Assembly (NCBI GenBank): GCA_000961645.1
Contig: LADM01000021.1
Coordinates: 26,846 to 90,845, forward strand
Reading direction: 5' to 3'
Source: Gammaproteobacteria bacterium BRH_c0
GTDB taxonomy: Bacteria > Pseudomonadota > Gammaproteobacteria > Pseudomonadales > Porticoccaceae
DNA length: 64,000 nt
Positions 63,566 to 64,000 of the stretch are shown here, piece after piece. The notes below the pieces were generated by a model. The model had not been told where the DNA came from and made no database searches. It worked only from the letters and a program-made list of their open reading frames with translations. Within the stretch, counting starts at the first letter, position 1. Every line of letters starts with the position of its first letter. Both the position numbers and the translations under genes were made by a program.

Positions 63566-64000
63566 ATGACAGCATTACCCGTGGTGGTCAGTTACGGCGG
63601 TATCAATGCCGCCGGGCGCAGTTCCTTTGACCAATCCTGGCGTCGCATGGTGCTGGACAAGCTCTCTTCGGCGGACCGGCAGCGCACCATCACCGGCCTT
63701 GGTGCTCTGATGGGTATTGAGGGAGCCGGGCAGTGGTCGCGCCAGCTTGAGGATGCGGTAATCCGGGGCACCCTGATTCGCCGCATTGAGGATGGCGTAT
63801 TCAACCCAGACAGCGCCCCCTGGAACCAGTCCATGGTGGTGTGCGGCGCCGACGGTGGCGACCTGCGCCTGCAGCTGAGCCGCCGCAACCTCCCTGAGCA
63901 GATTCCCCCTCACTGGCAGGTGATGGAGCTGAGCCATGGCCGGGTCGAGGTGGTGATCCATGGCGAGCAGCGCCTGCTGGTGCCCGACAGCAAGGATTTC
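63566..64000 (+). CDS. Beta-ketoacyl-ACP synthase (FabY-like), N-terminal fragment
   Basis: The first 145 codons; the gene runs off the right edge. It starts TALPVVVSYGGINAAGRSS, close to the N-terminus of P. aeruginosa FabY, the ketosynthase that initiates fatty acid synthesis there, followed by a linker region. Catalytic Cys and His residues lie outside the window. Preceded by a 131-base gap from the AraC gene. Confidence 0.75.
   Translation, partial: MTALPVVVSYGGINAAGRSSFDQSWRRMVLDKLSSADRQRTITGLGALMGIEGAGQWSRQLEDAVIRGTLIRRIEDGVFNPDSAPWNQSMVVCGADGGDLRLQLSRRNLPEQIPPHWQVMELSHGRVEVVIHGEQRLLVPDSKDF

Overview
The window looks like chromosomal DNA of a GC-rich, aerobic gammaproteobacterium close to the Pseudomonas / marine Cellvibrionales-type lineages. 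The evidence is gene order: trkH-trkA-rsmB-fmt-def / lysM-dprA-tsaC-hemF-aroE, coxBA-ctaG-coxC followed by surf1-ctaA-ctaB-sco, znuBC-zur / znuA, and polA-[small RNAs]-engB-cytochrome c4-dsbA are all arranged as in Pseudomonas-like genomes. I cannot fix the genus from sequence alone.

Layout. 1-4.3 kb: one end of an aryl-polyene-type (APE/flexirubin-like) lipid pigment cluster (AMP ligase fragment, COG4648 membrane protein, two acyl carrier proteins, acyltransferase, chain-length-factor-like ketosynthase) with a small secreted protein and a phosphopantetheinyl transferase on the other strand. 4.3-9.2 kb: uvrD, an orphan TRAP substrate-binding lipoprotein, a TIGR02444 protein and a 1-Cys peroxiredoxin. 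9.2-21.6 kb: potassium uptake, translation initiation/tRNA modification, haem and shikimate genes, gamma carbonic anhydrase, YheV. 21.8-30.6 kb: complete aa3-type cytochrome oxidase operon with haem A synthesis and copper-insertion factors. 30.6-33.7 kb: zinc uptake and Zur. 33.7-40.7 kb: aminoglycoside-phosphotransferase-fold protein, polA, an intergenic array of three putative sigma-E-driven small RNAs, engB, cytochrome c4, a lipid-anchored DsbA and tRNA-Thr(CGT).

40.63-47.03 kb: a 6.3-kb integrative element inserted in the 3' end of tRNA-Thr, bounded by a perfect 47-bp direct repeat. It carries a tyrosine integrase, an unknown 343-residue coiled-coil protein, an AlpA/excisionase-like protein, a chain of overlapping small genes, a ribbon-helix-helix repressor with a three-unit 10-bp operator, and an HNH nuclease lying between two approximately 90-bp direct repeats in long non-coding stretches. 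It has the size and regulatory layout of a satellite-like element, but no capsid, replication initiator or conjugation gene is recognisable.

47.2-64 kb: phosphoketolase-acetate kinase operon, an OafA-type acyltransferase with SGNH domain, a serine-synthesis pair (serC of the Methanosarcina/alphaproteobacterial type, serA), a TonB receptor / periplasmic binding protein / GacS-like hybrid kinase operon, pdxH, a GlxA-type AraC regulator and the start of a FabY-like ketoacyl synthase.

The most notable non-genic signals are the small-RNA array between polA and engB (each unit with a GAACTT...TCT-type promoter and its own terminator), the repeats inside the integrative element, and three dispersed inverted repeats built from 7-bp tandem units (near 6.5, 20.0 and 62.4 kb). 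All functional statements are from reading motifs and gene order; no database search was run.
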